Positions 48,683 to 60,142 of a stretch of DNA of 64,000 nucleotides are shown here, piece by piece. The first letter of the stretch is position 1. Each line of letters opens with the position of its first letter. Under the pieces are notes generated by a model. The model was not told the DNA's origin. It made no database searches and was given only the letters and a program-made list of their open reading frames with translations. Origin of the DNA: Rothia nasimurium (GTDB taxonomy: Bacteria; Actinomycetota; Actinomycetes; Actinomycetales; Micrococcaceae); the NCBI RefSeq assembly GCF_928381705.1, contig NZ_CAKMSR010000002.1, forward strand, positions 271,421-335,420. The letters are read 5' to 3'. The position numbers and the translations under genes are program-made.

Positions 48683-50200
48683 GTGACCAAGCTGCACTCC
48701 GTTCGAGTTTATAAGTCCGAAGAAAACCTGCCCCGCGAAGACCAGCTCGCCTACAAGCTCGCCCAGGTAGCCACCGACCCCGTTGAGGTGCTCCCCGAGG
48801 TCGAAGAGATGGTCATCAACCGCATTATCGACAACGCCTCTGTCGCTATTGCTTCTCTCAACCGCGGCCCCATCATCTCCGCCCGCGACCAGGCCCTGAC
48901 CCACGCCCACTCCCCCAACGGCAAGGGTGCAGCCATCTTCGGCGTCCCCGCTAGCACCAAGGTTTCCCCCGAGTGGGCTGCCTGGGCTAACGGTGTGGCC
49001 GTGCGCGAACTGGACTACCACGACACCTTCCTGGCTGCCGAGTACTCCCACCCCGGCGACAATATCCCCCCGATTCTGGCAGTAGCCCAGCATGTTGGTT
49101 CTACCGGCCGTGACCTGATTCGCGGTATCGCCACCGGCTATGAGGTCCAGGTTGATCTGGTCAAGGCCATCTGCCTGCACAAGCACAAGATTGACCACGT
49201 CGCCCACATCGGCCCGTCCGCTTCTGCCGGTATTGGCACCCTGCTGGGCCTGGATACCGAAACCATCTTCCAGGCCATCGGTCAGGGCCTACACACCACC
49301 ACCGCAACCCGCCAGTCCCGCAAGGGCGAAATCTCCACCTGGAAGGCCCACGCCCCCGCCTTTGCAGGCAAGATGGCAGTTGAAGCGGTCGACCGCGCTA
49401 TGCGCGGCCAGACCTCCCCCGTGCCGATCTACGAAGGTGAGGACGGCGTCATCGCCTGGATGCTGGACGGCCCCGACGCCCACTACGAAGTGCCCCTGCC
49501 CGAAATCGGCGAGCCCAAGCGAGCAATCCTCGACACCTACACCAAGGAGCACTCCGCGGAGTACCAGGCCCAGGCATGGATTGACCTGGCCCGCAAGCTG
49601 CACCGCGAACACCCCGAATTCACCAACCCCGAGAACATCGAGTCGATTGTTCTGCATACCTCCCACCACACCCACTACGTCATCGGCTCTGGCGCCAACG
49701 ACCCCCAGAAGTACGACCCCACCGCTACCCGCGAGACTCTGGACCACTCCATCCCCTACATCTTCACCGTTATGCTGCAGGACGGCGAGTGGGACCACGT
49801 CGGCTCCTACGCCCCCGAGCGTGCCCAGCGCGAAGACACCGTAGCCCTCTGGCACAAGGTCACCACCGCCGAGGACGCCGAGTGGACCCGCCGCTACCAC
49901 TCCAACGACCCCGCAGAAAAGGCCTTCGGTGGCCGCGTTGAAATCAAGCTGGCTAACGGCGAGACCTTCAGCGAAGAAATCGCTGTGGCGGACGCCCACC
50001 CGCTCGGCGCCCGTCCTTTCGCCCGCGAGGACTACATCGGCAAGTTCCGCAAGCTGGCCGAGGGCAAGGTCTCTGAAGAAGAGCAGAACCGCTTCATCGA
50101 AGCCGCCGAGAACCTGGCCAACCTGGGTGCAGGTGAGCTGGACGCCCTCAACATCACCGCCTCCATCGACCTGGAAACCGGCAAGAAGGGTATCTTCTAA
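48683..50200 (+). CDS. prpD: 2-methylcitrate dehydratase
   Basis: The 505-residue MmgE/PrpD-family protein begins at GTG 48683 behind GAAAGGAAA. It has [63 protein letters not shown] and [32 protein letters not shown]. It dehydrates 2-methylcitrate to methylaconitate in propionate breakdown. It ends on the start of prpB. Confidence 0.96.
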   Translation: MTKLHSVRVYKSEENLPREDQLAYKLAQVATDPVEVLPEVEEMVINRIIDNASVAIASLNRGPIISARDQALTHAHSPNGKGAAIFGVPASTKVSPEWAAWANGVAVRELDYHDTFLAAEYSHPGDNIPPILAVAQHVGSTGRDLIRGIATGYEVQVDLVKAICLHKHKIDHVAHIGPSASAGIGTLLGLDTETIFQAIGQGLHTTTATRQSRKGEISTWKAHAPAFAGKMAVEAVDRAMRGQTSPVPIYEGEDGVIAWMLDGPDAHYEVPLPEIGEPKRAILDTYTKEHSAEYQAQAWIDLARKLHREHPEFTNPENIESIVLHTSHHTHYVIGSGANDPQKYDPTATRETLDHSIPYIFTVMLQDGEWDHVGSYAPERAQREDTVALWHKVTTAEDAEWTRRYHSNDPAEKAFGGRVEIKLANGETFSEEIAVADAHPLGARPFAREDYIGKFRKLAEGKVSEEEQNRFIEAAENLANLGAGELDALNITASIDLETGKKGIF

Positions 50201-51111
50201 TGCTGTACGCTTCAAAAACCGCTGCCCAAAAGCGCAAGGATCTGCGCGAGATGCTGGCCAGCGACCAGATTCGCCAGTTCCCCGGCACCTACACCCCCAT
50301 CTCAGCCCGCCTGATTGAAGAAAAAGGCTTTGACGGTATCTACATCTCGGGTGCAGTGCTGGCCAACGAGCTGGGATTTCCGGACGTCGGCCTCACCACC
50401 CTCTCCGAGGTAGCCCAGCGCGCAGGGCAGATTGCCCGCATTACCAATCTGCCCGCTATCGTGGACGCCGACACCGGCTTCGGTGAGCCCATGAACGTGG
50501 CCCGCACCATCCAGGAGTTCGAAGAATACGGCCTGGCAGGCTGCCACATCGAGGACCAGTTCAACCCCAAGCGCTGCGGCCACCTCGACAACAAGAACAT
50601 GGTTGACCTTGAAACCGCGACCAAGCGAATCAAGGCAGCAGCCGAGGCCCGCCGGGACGAGAACTTCCTGATTATGGCCCGCACCGACCTGCGCGGCACT
50701 TCTTCCCTTGAGGAAACCATCAACCGTATCAAGGCTCTGGTCGATGCCGGCGCCGATGCGATTTTCCCCGAGGCCATGAAGAATCTCGACGAGTTCAAGG
50801 CTGTCTGCGACGCTGTGGACGTGCCTGTTCTTGCCAACATGACCGAGTTCGGTAAGAGCGAGCTTTACACCAAGGAACAGCTAGCTGAAGCGGGTATCTC
50901 AATGATTATCTACCCCGTCACCCTGCTGCGCTCCTCGCTGGGAGCCATGGAACGCGTCCTGGAAACCATCGAGCGTGATGGCACCCAGGAGGCCTACGTG
51001 GACCAAATGTTCACCCGCTCCCGCCTCTACGACCTGGTCGACTACGAGGCCTACAACCAGTTCGACACCGGCATCTTCAACTTCGAGGTTCCCGGTAAGT
51101 TCGAAGCCTAA
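50200..51111 (+). CDS. prpB: 2-methylisocitrate lyase
   Basis: The 303-residue protein is in the isocitrate lyase/PEP mutase superfamily, with DADTGFGEPMNVARTIQEFEEYG, HIEDQFNPKRCGHLDNK (catalytic Cys in KRCGH) and MARTDLRG. It splits 2-methylisocitrate into pyruvate and succinate. ATG overlaps the prpD stop (TAATG). Confidence 0.97.
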   Translation: MLYASKTAAQKRKDLREMLASDQIRQFPGTYTPISARLIEEKGFDGIYISGAVLANELGFPDVGLTTLSEVAQRAGQIARITNLPAIVDADTGFGEPMNVARTIQEFEEYGLAGCHIEDQFNPKRCGHLDNKNMVDLETATKRIKAAAEARRDENFLIMARTDLRGTSSLEETINRIKALVDAGADAIFPEAMKNLDEFKAVCDAVDVPVLANMTEFGKSELYTKEQLAEAGISMIIYPVTLLRSSLGAMERVLETIERDGTQEAYVDQMFTRSRLYDLVDYEAYNQFDTGIFNFEVPGKFEA

Positions 51112-51131
51112 ACGCACAAGGAGAAACAGAC

Positions 51132-52268
51132 ATGAGCGACAACGAGGTCAAAAAAGGTCTGGCCGGTGTAGTTGCTGATTACACCGCCATCTCAAAGGTC
51201 AACGCAGAAACCAACTCCCTGCTCTACCGGGGCTACCCGGTGCAGGAACTGGCGACTGTTCCTTTTGAGAAGGTAGCCCTGCTGCTCTGGAACGGGGAGC
51301 TACCCACCGACGAAGAGCTGGCAGAGTTCACCGCTTTCGAGCGAGTCCACCGTGAGCTACCGGCAGCGTTGAAGGCAGTGATCGACGCCCTGCCCGCCGA
51401 CTGCCACCCCATGGATGTCTGCCGCACAGCAACTTCCTTCCTGGGCGCAGCCGACCCCAAGAGCGAGGATCTCTCCCCCGAGACCGAACTGCTCAAGGCC
51501 AAGGAACTGTTCGCGGTCATGCCGGCTGTCGTCTGCTACGACCAGCGTCGCCGCCGGGGCCAGAGCATCATCGCCCCGCGCGAAGACCTGGACTACTGCG
51601 ACAACTTCCTCTACATGGCCTTCGGCGAAGTCCCGGCCCCCGAGGTCAAGACCGCTTTCAACGTCTCCATGGTCATGTACGCCGAGCACTCCTTCAACGC
51701 CTCTACCTTCACCGCCCGCGTCATTACCTCCTCCCTTTCAGACCTGCACTCAGCCGTCACCGGCGCTATCGGTGCCCTCAAGGGCCCCCTGCACGGGGGT
51801 GCCAACGAGGCCGTGCAGCACACCTTCGATGAAATCGGTGTGATTGAGGGTGAGTCCCAGGCAGACGCTAAGGCTCGTGCAAAGGCATGGATGGAGGCCG
51901 CCCTAGCAGAGAAGAAGAAGATTATGGGCTTCGGTCACCGGGTCTACAAGAATGGCGATTCCCGTGTGCCCACCATGCAGAAGTCCTTCTTCGACATGGT
52001 CGAATACTACGGCCGCCACGACATTATCGGTCTCTACCAGGGTCTGGCTGAAGCAATGGACGAGGCTAAGGGGATCAAGCCCAACCTGGATTACCCTGCT
52101 GGCCCCACCTACCACCTGATGGGCTTTGATACCCCCACCTTCACCCCCATCTTCGTGGCTTCCCGCATCACCGGCTGGACCGCCCACATCCTGGAGCAGC
52201 GCGCAGCGAATTCACTGATCCGCCCGCTCTCTGCCTACAACGGTGTGGACGAGCGCCACCTGAGCTAA
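51132..52268 (+). CDS. prpC: 2-methylcitrate synthase
   Basis: The 378-residue citrate-synthase-family protein has GYPVQELATVPFEKVALLLWNGELP and AEHSFNASTFTARVI (His), GALKGPLHGGANE (His) and IMGFGHRVYKNGDSR (His and Arg). It condenses propionyl-CoA with oxaloacetate. The gene order prpD-prpB-prpC supports the methylcitrate over the citrate synthase role. AAGGAGAA precedes the ATG. Confidence 0.95.
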   Translation: MSDNEVKKGLAGVVADYTAISKVNAETNSLLYRGYPVQELATVPFEKVALLLWNGELPTDEELAEFTAFERVHRELPAALKAVIDALPADCHPMDVCRTATSFLGAADPKSEDLSPETELLKAKELFAVMPAVVCYDQRRRRGQSIIAPREDLDYCDNFLYMAFGEVPAPEVKTAFNVSMVMYAEHSFNASTFTARVITSSLSDLHSAVTGAIGALKGPLHGGANEAVQHTFDEIGVIEGESQADAKARAKAWMEAALAEKKKIMGFGHRVYKNGDSRVPTMQKSFFDMVEYYGRHDIIGLYQGLAEAMDEAKGIKPNLDYPAGPTYHLMGFDTPTFTPIFVASRITGWTAHILEQRAANSLIRPLSAYNGVDERHLS

Positions 52269-52296
52269 AGCACAAGCCCCATAAGCTCACCTATAG

Positions 52297-52339
52297 GGCC
52301 GGCTGGTTCTGAGGTCAATCACTTCAGAACCAGCCGGCC
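52297..52339 (+). terminator. Intrinsic terminator of the prp operon
   Basis: A 16-bp stem GGCCGGCTGGTTCTGA with exact complement and 11-base loop, followed by TTTTG. It lies 29 bases after prpC. Confidence 0.92.
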
Positions 52340-52360
52340 TTTTGTGGTAGGTAAGTATCT

Positions 52361-53794
52361 TTAGCGGAGCTCTCTAGGCAGCTTTTCTAGCAGTCTCAAC
52401 CAGATCTCTGAGGCCGTTGGATAGGCGGGTACCGCGTGCCGCAACACCTTTACGGGCAGTTGAGCAGTAACTGCGATAGTAGCTGCGTGCAGGAGTTCGG
52501 CGGCTTCCTCGCCCACAAAGACAGCGCCGAGCAGGACGCCGGTATCAGCGTCAACGGTCAGTTCTGCAAAACCCCGGTTGAGGTTCGATAACAGGGAGGC
52601 ACCAGCAGCTTCATTCATAGCGGCGCGGCTAGTGACCACAGCATGACCCTGCCGGAGAGCTTTGGCGTGGGTAAGCCCCACCTGAGCTACCTGGGGTTGG
52701 CTAAAAATCACCTGCGGCACCGGGACTTCTTGCTTCGGGGTGTATTCTTCCTGGCTGGTCAGGGCAGCCCCTAGAACTCTGGCCCGATATTTGCCCTGGT
52801 GGGTCAGCATCACCTGACCGGCTGCGTCCCCGATGAGGTATAGCCAGTCAGGCCCCTGCCCGGCTAGAGCTTCTTCTGAGCTCAAGCCAATACTCTCTAA
52901 ACCTACCGAGTCTAAAGTCGGGGTACGCCCGGTAGCCAGTAGCAGCTCTTCGCTCTCTAGCACCTGGCCATCGTCAAGGGTGAGCGTCACCTGCCCACCG
53001 TGTACCCTCCCCAGCCCGGTAGGGCGGGGGTTCTCGCGCCGCGCGTCCGTAACTCTAGCGCCCAGGTGCAGGGTTACTCCATAGTCGGCGAGAGCCGAAG
53101 CAATCAGGTCGCTGAGCCCCTCGACCTCGGCCCCTAGTTGCCCCAGCAGATGCTGTCCGCGCACCAGCAGGGTCACTTCGCTTCCCAGGGCAGTCATCCA
53201 GGTGGCAGCTTCCACTGCCACCACCCCACCTCCCACAATGATGAGTCGTCGGGGAACCTCAACCACGCCGGTGGCGTCCCTGTTATCCCAGGCTTCAAGC
53301 CCCGTATAGAGATCAGGTACCGCTGCGCGAGATCCGGTTGCCAGAACTACGGCTTTTCGCGCCCTCAGAGTTCGGTGTGACCCATCTGCAGAGGTCACCC
53401 TGACAGTTTTCCTACCGACTAGCTCACCGTGACCGCGCACTACCGTTATACCGGCGGACTTTGCCCATCGCATTTGCCCTGTATCCCTGTACCGAGAAAC
53501 CCAGGCATCGCGCCGTTTCAGCAGGTCATGTGAGTTTACTGTGGTGCCGGTAAGCCCCGGAAGGTGCCCAGCGACTTCCGCCACTTGCAGGGGGCGCAGC
53601 AGCGCCTTGGAGGGCATACAAGCATAGTAGGAGCATTCACCACCCAGCAGGTCATGTTCTATTAGGGCAGCGCTGAGCCCACCCTGGGTGACGTAGTCGG
53701 CAAGGTTCTCACCTACCGGCCCGGCACCAATGACAAGTACGTCAAAAGTATCGTCATCAGGCGAAGTCTTGTCTGTTTGTTCGGAAGGGTTCAT
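52361..53794 (-). CDS. Flavin disulfide reductase (dihydrolipoamide/mercuric reductase-like)
   Basis: The 477-residue class I pyridine nucleotide-disulfide oxidoreductase has the FAD motif VLVIGAGPVGENLADYV, the redox-active C-x4-C in GGECSYYACMPSKALL, NAD motif IIVGGGVVAVEAATWM, LLATGRTP and YLIGDAAGQVMLTHQGKYRARV. The C-terminal HxxxxE pair of lipoamide dehydrogenase is replaced (HAVPAYPTASE), so the His-Glu base may persist in the usual place. Substrate is unknown; it is not linked to a dehydrogenase complex. Confidence 0.85.
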   Translation of the reverse strand: MNPSEQTDKTSPDDDTFDVLVIGAGPVGENLADYVTQGGLSAALIEHDLLGGECSYYACMPSKALLRPLQVAEVAGHLPGLTGTTVNSHDLLKRRDAWVSRYRDTGQMRWAKSAGITVVRGHGELVGRKTVRVTSADGSHRTLRARKAVVLATGSRAAVPDLYTGLEAWDNRDATGVVEVPRRLIIVGGGVVAVEAATWMTALGSEVTLLVRGQHLLGQLGAEVEGLSDLIASALADYGVTLHLGARVTDARRENPRPTGLGRVHGGQVTLTLDDGQVLESEELLLATGRTPTLDSVGLESIGLSSEEALAGQGPDWLYLIGDAAGQVMLTHQGKYRARVLGAALTSQEEYTPKQEVPVPQVIFSQPQVAQVGLTHAKALRQGHAVVTSRAAMNEAAGASLLSNLNRGFAELTVDADTGVLLGAVFVGEEAAELLHAATIAVTAQLPVKVLRHAVPAYPTASEIWLRLLEKLPRELR

Positions 53795-53811
53795 CGTATT
53801 CTTTCCTCTAT

Positions 53812-54786
53812 CTAGCGGGCACGGGGGTGGCTAGCGGCAAATACCTCGCGCAGGGTATCTGCGGTGACCTTGGTGTAGACCTGGGTTGTGGTCACCGAGG
53901 CATGCCCCAGCAGTTCCTGCACCACGCGAATATCGGCCCCGCCCTCCAGCAGGTGGGTTGCGAAGGAGTGGCGCAGGGTGTGCGGTGAAATCTCGGCCTG
54001 AATTTTTGCGCGTTCAGCATGATTTTTAAGAATCAGGTAGGCTCCCTGCCGGGTGATGCGCCCGCCTCGGGCGTTGAGAAAGAGGGCAGCACCTCCCCTA
54101 CCCCGGGAGGCGAGCGCCGGGCGTCCGCGCACCAGGTAGTCGTCGATAGCCCGGGCAGCGTAGGAGCCAACAGGCACTACTCTCTCCTTGTTGCCTTTAC
54201 CGAAGAGTCTTACGACGGCGGGCAGCTGGGGGTTTTCTTCCGTGGGGTTTCGGTCGATGACCAGGTCATCGATATCAACTGTGATGGCTTCGCTGATGCG
54301 GGCACCCGTGGAGTAGAGGAATTCGAGCAGGGCCCTATCGCGCAGCCCCGCGGGGGTGGCGGGGTCGGGGCTTTCCAGCAGGCGGGTGATGTCGGCTAAG
54401 GGTAGAGCCTTGGGCAGGCGGGCGGCGGGGGTGGGCGGGCGGACGGTCGCCGCGGGGTCTGTGGGTGTGGTGCCTTCGCGGTACCAGAAGGAGTGGGCGC
54501 CGCGCACGCCGCTGATGATGCGGGCGACCGATTTCGCTGCGAGGTCTGCTCCCCCGTCCTTGCCCGGGGCAGAGCAGTGGGCGGCGAAGTCGCGCACGTG
54601 TTTTTTGGTGATGGTGCCAGGGTCGATCACGCCCTGGTCTGCCAGGTAGGTGCTGTAGCGGGTGAGGTCGCGGCGGTAGGCTGCCTGGGTGTTGGCGGCT
54701 AGACCGCGTTCGATGGCCAGGTGGTTGAGGTAGGCCTCGATGGCCCTGTCGAGCGGGGTGGGGGCAGCCGGGGCGCTGGGGGACAC
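53812..54786 (-). CDS. xerD: Tyrosine recombinase XerD
   Basis: The 324-residue protein starts at GTG 54786, just after the NUDIX stop (AAGG upstream); the upstream extension is not coding. It has a SAM-like N-terminus ([30 protein letters not shown]) and a complete catalytic set: TGARISEAI (Arg), [14 protein letters not shown] (His, Arg), [10 protein letters not shown] (His), VYTKV (Tyr). It resolves chromosome dimers at dif. Confidence 0.94.
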   Translation of the reverse strand: MSPSAPAAPTPLDRAIEAYLNHLAIERGLAANTQAAYRRDLTRYSTYLADQGVIDPGTITKKHVRDFAAHCSAPGKDGGADLAAKSVARIISGVRGAHSFWYREGTTPTDPAATVRPPTPAARLPKALPLADITRLLESPDPATPAGLRDRALLEFLYSTGARISEAITVDIDDLVIDRNPTEENPQLPAVVRLFGKGNKERVVPVGSYAARAIDDYLVRGRPALASRGRGGAALFLNARGGRITRQGAYLILKNHAERAKIQAEISPHTLRHSFATHLLEGGADIRVVQELLGHASVTTTQVYTKVTADTLREVFAASHPRAR

Positions 54787-54787
54787 C

Positions 54788-55531
54788 TTAGAGACCTTCG
54801 GCGGGGCGGATTTCGCCGCGGTAGTTTGCCTCGCGCAGGGCGGGGTGGGCGGTAAAGGGGGCGGACGCCGGGTAGAGGGTTTCAAAGTTACAGCGGGCTG
54901 CGGCGTCGGCGGCGAGGATCGCGTTGGTGGAGGCGGCATTGTGGATTCGTCCGGCCAGCACAGCGCGGACGGCCTCATCGAGCGGTACCCAGCGCTGCAC
55001 GATTTCTGATTCTTCGTGGACCCGCTCTTCGCGGTCTTCAGCGGGGATGGCGCTGAGATCGCGGGCCAGGTAGATACGGCAGGCCTCGCCCATACCGCCG
55101 GGTGAGTTGTAGAACTCCATGAGGGTATCCCACCGGGCGGCTTGGAGGTCAGTTTCTTCTGCCAGTTCACGGGCGGCAGCGTGCACGGGGTCTTCGCCGT
55201 CGATGTCGAGTAGACCTGCGGGGATTTCCCAAAGGTTAGCGCGGACGGGGTGGCGGTACTGGTTGATGAGCAGCACCTCGTTCTTCTCGTTGAGAGCAAG
55301 GACGGCTACCGCCCCGGGATGCAACAGAAAATCTCGTTCGAAGGGTTCAGCGCCTTCTTCCAGTGCTATGCCCTCGCGGATAACGTCCCAGACGTAGCCC
55401 TCAAATTTGGTGGTGCGGCTGGTGACGTAGCGGGGGTTGGCGATGTCAGCGATTGTATCTTGGGTCGCGGCGAGCGCCGGGGCGTCGAGGCGGGGGGCGT
55501 CCCCCACCTCATACGAGAGATTCTGTTGCAT
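54788..55531 (-). CDS. NUDIX hydrolase (ADP-ribose pyrophosphatase type)
   Basis: The 247-residue protein carries the NUDIX box near 100-122 ([22 protein letters not shown]) preceded by [19 protein letters not shown], the ADP-ribose-type RYR-x-P motif. It probably hydrolyses ADP-ribose. The place between pyrG and xerD is standard in actinobacteria. ATG 55531. Confidence 0.93.
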   Translation of the reverse strand: MQQNLSYEVGDAPRLDAPALAATQDTIADIANPRYVTSRTTKFEGYVWDVIREGIALEEGAEPFERDFLLHPGAVAVLALNEKNEVLLINQYRHPVRANLWEIPAGLLDIDGEDPVHAAARELAEETDLQAARWDTLMEFYNSPGGMGEACRIYLARDLSAIPAEDREERVHEESEIVQRWVPLDEAVRAVLAGRIHNAASTNAILAADAAARCNFETLYPASAPFTAHPALREANYRGEIRPAEGL

Positions 55532-55545
55532 ACCTTAGAACAGTA

Positions 55546-57210
55546 CTAGCCGTTCTTGCGGGCCTCAAGTGCCGCCTTGATCAGCCCCGCAAAGAGGGGG
55601 TGGGGGCGGGTGGGGCGGGAGCGGTATTCCGGGTGGGCCTGGGTGGCGATGTAGTAGGGGTGCTCGCTCACGGGCAGCTCAACGAACTCCACCAGGGACG
55701 AGTCGGGTGAGGTACCGGAGATCACCAGTCCGGCTTCTTCCAGCTGCTGGCGGTAGTCGTTGTTGACCTCGTAGCGGTGGCGGTGGCGTTCTGCTACCTC
55801 GGTTGCCCCGTAGACACTTTCAGCCAGTGAACCTGCTGCCAGGGTTGCGGGGTAGAGGCCCAGGCGCATGGTGCCGCCCAGGTCGCCTGCGCCGTCCACG
55901 AAGGCCTTCTGCTCTTCGATGGTGGCGATCAGCGGGGATGCGGTCTCGGGATCGAACTCGGTCGATGAGGCGTCCTTGATACCGAGTACGTTGCGGGCGT
56001 ATTCGAGCACCATGGACTGCAGACCTAGGCAGATGCCCAGGGTAGGAATCTTGTTTTCACGAGCGTGGCGCAGGGCGCCAATCTTGCCGTCGAGGCCGCG
56101 GATGCCAAAGCCACCGGGCACGAGAATGGCGTCCATGCCGCGTAGCTGGTGGGCGGCGTCCTCGCGGCTCGCGCAGAGGTCGGCGGCAACCCACTTGATG
56201 TTGACCTTAGCGTCGTTGGCAAAGCCGCCGGCGCGCAGGGCCTCTGCGACCGACAGGTAGGCATCGGGCAGGTCGATGTACTTACCGACCAGAGCAACGT
56301 TGACCTCGGTCTTGGGGGTGTGGACGGCGCTCAGCAGCTTATCCCACTGGGTGAAGTCAACGGGGTTAGCGTCGATGCCCAGGTAGTCCAGGATGTAGGC
56401 GTCGAGGTTCTGGCTGTGCAGGGTCTTGGGGATGTCGTAGATGCTGGGGGCGTCAGCGCAGGAGATAACGGCCTCGGGCTCTACGTCACAGGCATGACCG
56501 ATCTTGATCTTGTGTGACTCGGGCACTTCGCGTTCACAGCGCAGGATCAGGCCGTCGGGAATAATACCCAGGCCGCGCAGGGCGGCAACGGAGTGCTGGG
56601 TGGGCTTGGTCTTCAGCTCGCCGGACGGCCCGATGAAGGGCACCAGAGACACGTGCAGGAAGAAGACGTTGCGGCGGCCTACATCGCGGCGGACCTGGCG
56701 GGCGGCTTCGAGGAAGGGCAGGGATTCGATGTCGCCCACGGTGCCACCGATTTCGGTGATGATGATGTCGGGGGCGTTCTCGCCTTCGGCAGGCAAGCGC
56801 ATGCGGCGCTTGATTTCATCGGTGATATGGGGAATGACCTGTACGGTATCGCCCAGGTATTCACCGCGGCGTTCCTTGGCGATGACGTGGGAGTAGACCT
56901 GGCCGGTGGTGACGTTTGCTGCCTGGGAGAGGTTCTCGTCGAGGAAGCGTTCGTAGTGGCCGATGTCGAGGTCGGTTTCTGCCCCGTCGTCGGTGACGAA
57001 TACTTCACCGTGCTGGAAGGGGTTCATGGTGCCGGGGTCGACGTTGAGATAGGGGTCGAGCTTCTGCATGGTCACTGAGAGACCGCGGGAGCGAAGAAGT
57101 CGGCCGAGAGATGAGGCTGAGAGGCCTTTGCCGAGAGATGATGCTACGCCGCCGGTGACGAAAATCTGGCGGGTGACTTTACCGTTGTTTGATGCGTTTG
57201 TATCTACCAC
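55546..57210 (-). CDS. pyrG: CTP synthase
   Basis: The 554-residue protein begins at GTG 57210, which keeps the usual short N-terminus before [25 protein letters not shown] (P-loop). It continues with the synthase domain ([21 protein letters not shown]) and the C-terminal glutaminase, with [17 protein letters not shown] (Cys) and [10 protein letters not shown] (His, Glu). It aminates UTP to CTP. The longer frame to 57411 is noncoding. Confidence 0.97.
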   Translation of the reverse strand: MVDTNASNNGKVTRQIFVTGGVASSLGKGLSASSLGRLLRSRGLSVTMQKLDPYLNVDPGTMNPFQHGEVFVTDDGAETDLDIGHYERFLDENLSQAANVTTGQVYSHVIAKERRGEYLGDTVQVIPHITDEIKRRMRLPAEGENAPDIIITEIGGTVGDIESLPFLEAARQVRRDVGRRNVFFLHVSLVPFIGPSGELKTKPTQHSVAALRGLGIIPDGLILRCEREVPESHKIKIGHACDVEPEAVISCADAPSIYDIPKTLHSQNLDAYILDYLGIDANPVDFTQWDKLLSAVHTPKTEVNVALVGKYIDLPDAYLSVAEALRAGGFANDAKVNIKWVAADLCASREDAAHQLRGMDAILVPGGFGIRGLDGKIGALRHARENKIPTLGICLGLQSMVLEYARNVLGIKDASSTEFDPETASPLIATIEEQKAFVDGAGDLGGTMRLGLYPATLAAGSLAESVYGATEVAERHRHRYEVNNDYRQQLEEAGLVISGTSPDSSLVEFVELPVSEHPYYIATQAHPEYRSRPTRPHPLFAGLIKAALEARKNG

Positions 57211-57325
57211 GGAATTCCAGCCTATCACCGTTTCTGTTTCGCGCGTGTAAACACTGCGGGGCAGGGCCCGGTGGGCGGACGCCTGCCCCGGCTTCTGCTG
57301 AGCAGGTAGGGCACCTGCCCGGGGG

Positions 57326-59032
57326 CTAGATCTGACCGGCGTCGGCCAGGAGTTCTCGGGCGTGTTCCTGGGCTGCTGCTGACTGGTCGTGGCCAGAGAG
57401 CATGCGGGCAAGCTCTACGACTCGTTCCTCGGGTGTGAGAACCTGCACACGTGAGAGGGAGCCGTCATCGTTTTTGCGTACCAGGATATGCTGGTCGGCA
57501 AAGGCAGCTACCTGGGGCAGGTGGGTGACCACCAGTACCTGCACGTTCTTAGCGAGCATAGCCAGGCGGCGACCGATTTCAATGGCTGCCTTACCGCCGA
57601 CGCCGGAGTCCACCTCGTCAAAGATGAAGGTGGGCACGGGGTCTACTTCTGAGAGCACCACTTCGAGGGCCAGCATCACGCGGGAAAGCTCACCACCCGA
57701 GGCACCCTTGCCTAGGGGGCGGGGGACGGCCTGGGCGTGGGGAGCCAGCATGAAGGTCACCGCGTCCTTACCGTAGCGGTGGAACTTTTCGGTTTCTTCT
57801 ACCTCAACCACCAGCGAAGCGTTCGGCATGGCCAGGGCTGAGAGTTCTTCGCTGACCGCCGCTGCCAGTTTGCGGGCTGCCTTGGTGCGCAGGTCGGTGA
57901 GCTCCGCAGCCTGCTCCCCCAGGGTCTCACGCAGCTGGCGGAGTTCGGCTTCCAGGGTCTCCTGACGGGCGGGGTCATCGGATAGGGTTTCCAGGCGAGC
58001 GCGGGATTCTTCTGCCCAGGCCAGCACCTCGGCAATATCAGCCCCGTACTTGCGGGTCAGGCTCTTGAGCTGGGCCCGGCGGTGCTCGACCTCAGCAAGG
58101 CGTTCTGGCCCCTCGGTATCTAGCCCAGAGGTATAAGCCGAGATTTCTTCGGCAATGTCGGTCACATGAATCAGGGCCTCGTTCAGCCGTCCAGCGAGAG
58201 CTGCCAGGTCGGCGTCCGCATCTGCTTCTGCGGCCAGGGCGGTGCGGGCGGCATCGAGCAGCCCCAGCACGTTGGGCTCGTCCGCGTCCCCGTATTCGGT
58301 GCCCGATAGAGCGGCGGACGCCGTCGCCGCAGCTAGACGCAGGGACTCAACGTTGGCCAGTTTTTGGCTTTCTGCCCGCAGGGCCTCATCTTCGCCCTCG
58401 GCAGGCTGCACCGAATCGATTTCTGCTAGAGCCCCTTGCAGGGTCTGGGCTTCCAGTGCGCGGGCGCGGGTATTTTCACGGACGTCGCGAAGTTCCCCGG
58501 CGGCCTGACGGTAGCGCTCGTAGTTGACGGTGTAGGCCGCTAAAAGCTTTTCAAGTTTTTTCCCGGCGTAGGAGTCCAAAGCGTGACGCTGTTCGGCGGC
58601 GTCCTTGAGGCGCAGCTGGTCGGACTGGCCATGGACCGCAACCAGGGTATGGCCGATATCTGCCAACGTGCCGATAGGGGCAGAGACACCACCCACGTGG
58701 GCGCGAGAGCGACCGGCGGCGCTGACGGTGCGGGCCAGAAGCAGCTCGGCAGAACCGCCGTCGAGTTCCTCAACCGAACCACCGGCGTCCTCGGCCAGGG
58801 CTAGGGCGCGGTGCCCCTGAGGCAGGCGGATAACGGCCTCAGCCAGGGCGTTCTTAGCGCCGTTGCGCACGCTAGAGGCATCGGAGCGAGCGCCCAGCAG
58901 CATGCCCAGAGCCGTCACGACCATGGTTTTACCGGCACCTGTCTCACCGGTCAGCACCGAGAAGCCGGGTTCAAGAGGCAGGCGGGCATCGGTAATAACG
59001 CCCAAATCGCGCAGGTGAATTTCTTCAATCAC
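57326..59032 (-). CDS. recN: DNA repair protein RecN
   Basis: This 568-residue SMC-like ATPase has Walker [15 protein letters not shown] (residues about 27-40), a central coiled coil of about 200 residues, the signature region [18 protein letters not shown] and Walker [16 protein letters not shown]. It aids double-strand break repair. Neighbours nadK and pyrG are typical for actinobacteria. Confidence 0.96.
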   Translation of the reverse strand: MIEEIHLRDLGVITDARLPLEPGFSVLTGETGAGKTMVVTALGMLLGARSDASSVRNGAKNALAEAVIRLPQGHRALALAEDAGGSVEELDGGSAELLLARTVSAAGRSRAHVGGVSAPIGTLADIGHTLVAVHGQSDQLRLKDAAEQRHALDSYAGKKLEKLLAAYTVNYERYRQAAGELRDVRENTRARALEAQTLQGALAEIDSVQPAEGEDEALRAESQKLANVESLRLAAATASAALSGTEYGDADEPNVLGLLDAARTALAAEADADADLAALAGRLNEALIHVTDIAEEISAYTSGLDTEGPERLAEVEHRRAQLKSLTRKYGADIAEVLAWAEESRARLETLSDDPARQETLEAELRQLRETLGEQAAELTDLRTKAARKLAAAVSEELSALAMPNASLVVEVEETEKFHRYGKDAVTFMLAPHAQAVPRPLGKGASGGELSRVMLALEVVLSEVDPVPTFIFDEVDSGVGGKAAIEIGRRLAMLAKNVQVLVVTHLPQVAAFADQHILVRKNDDGSLSRVQVLTPEERVVELARMLSGHDQSAAAQEHARELLADAGQI

Positions 59033-59055
59033 GTGGGAAAACTTTCTTGACGAGG

Positions 59056-60051
59056 TTAGTCGTTACGGATGACGGTCAGGGCGCTGGTCGCAGGGCCGGG
59101 GGTGTGGGGGCCGCGCCAGCCCGCAATAGGTAGCTCGAACTTCTTGACCAGGCGTTCTGAGAAGGGGGCCGGGTGCATACGGGCCAGGCGGACGGGCTTA
59201 GACGAACGGGTCACCTCGACGCGGGCCCCGGGAGGCAGGTCGCGGGTACGCCGTCCATCGCACCAGAGCACACCTTCTGCCCCGTTGGTGGAGATCAGCT
59301 CTACCGCCATCATCGAGGTCGGTGCGGTCACCAGGGGGCGGGCAAAAAGAGCGTGGGCCGAGAGGGGCACCATCAGCATAGCCTCAACGCTGGGCCAGAC
59401 AATCGGGCCACCGCCAGAAAAGGCGTAGGCGGTTGATCCGGTCGGGGTTGCCAACACCACGCCGTCACAGCCAAAGGACGAGAGCGGGCGCCGGTCTACC
59501 TCAATGACCACCTCGATCATTTTTTCGCGGTTGCCCTTTTCAACGCTGGCCTCGTTAAGGGCCCAGGTTTCAAGAATTTTCTGGCTGCCGTCCCAGACCT
59601 TCACGTCGATCGCCATGCGCTCTTCGACCGTGTAGTCGCCCGAGACCACTCGCTCAACGGTTTCGGTCAGGTCGAATTCTTCGGCCTCTGCAAGAAACCC
59701 TACGTGGCCGAGGTTGACGCCGATGAGGGGTATCTGGGTGTGGCGAATCATCTCGGCAGCGCGCAGAATCGACCCGTCACCGCCCAGCACCATACCCAGC
59801 TCGATATCTTTGAGCGCCACAGACTCGTGGGCCACCGCCACGGGGACGGGGTTCTCCCACTTTTCGGTCAGGGCTTCCAGGTCAGCGCGGTTCATCACGG
59901 GCACCAGGCCAGCCCGGTGCAGCTGCGTGCAGGTAGCACGAGCAGCGTTGCGGGCCTCAAGACGGCCGGTATGGGCGAAGACAAGAATATTGCGCTCCCC
60001 CGGTGTCTTGGTCTGCTGGGGTGTGAGGGCGGTGTCAGGTGTTTCGTTCAC
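59056..60051 (-). CDS. nadK: NAD kinase
   Basis: The 331-residue protein has GGDGSILRAAEM (catalytic Asp), GVNLGHVGFLAEAEEFD, LNEASVEKGNREKMIEV and CDGVVLATPTGSTAYAFSGGGPIV. It phosphorylates NAD to NADP. GTG 60051 is used; an acidic N-terminus of 20 residues precedes the ILVFAHTGR strand. Confidence 0.96.
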   Translation of the reverse strand: MNETPDTALTPQQTKTPGERNILVFAHTGRLEARNAARATCTQLHRAGLVPVMNRADLEALTEKWENPVPVAVAHESVALKDIELGMVLGGDGSILRAAEMIRHTQIPLIGVNLGHVGFLAEAEEFDLTETVERVVSGDYTVEERMAIDVKVWDGSQKILETWALNEASVEKGNREKMIEVVIEVDRRPLSSFGCDGVVLATPTGSTAYAFSGGGPIVWPSVEAMLMVPLSAHALFARPLVTAPTSMMAVELISTNGAEGVLWCDGRRTRDLPPGARVEVTRSSKPVRLARMHPAPFSERLVKKFELPIAGWRGPHTPGPATSALTVIRND

Positions 60052-60142
60052 ACTTTTAGGCTAGCTGACCGTAAACGGTTTTGCTGTTTTTCTGGGCCCA
60101 ACACACCGGATTTTTTCGAATATTTATTCGACTTTGGGTGTC

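Noticed and set aside
49289..50215. 308-codon frame antisense to prpD
   Set aside because: Gly/Val-rich shadow of a GC-rich gene on the opposite strand.
53812..55299. 495-codon version of xerD
   Set aside because: The first 170 codons are antisense-like translation of the NUDIX gene region; GTG 54786 gives the normal family length.
55546..57411. 621-codon version of pyrG
   Set aside because: The extra N-terminus lies in the promoter region and is not conserved in character; GTG 57210 gives the expected start.
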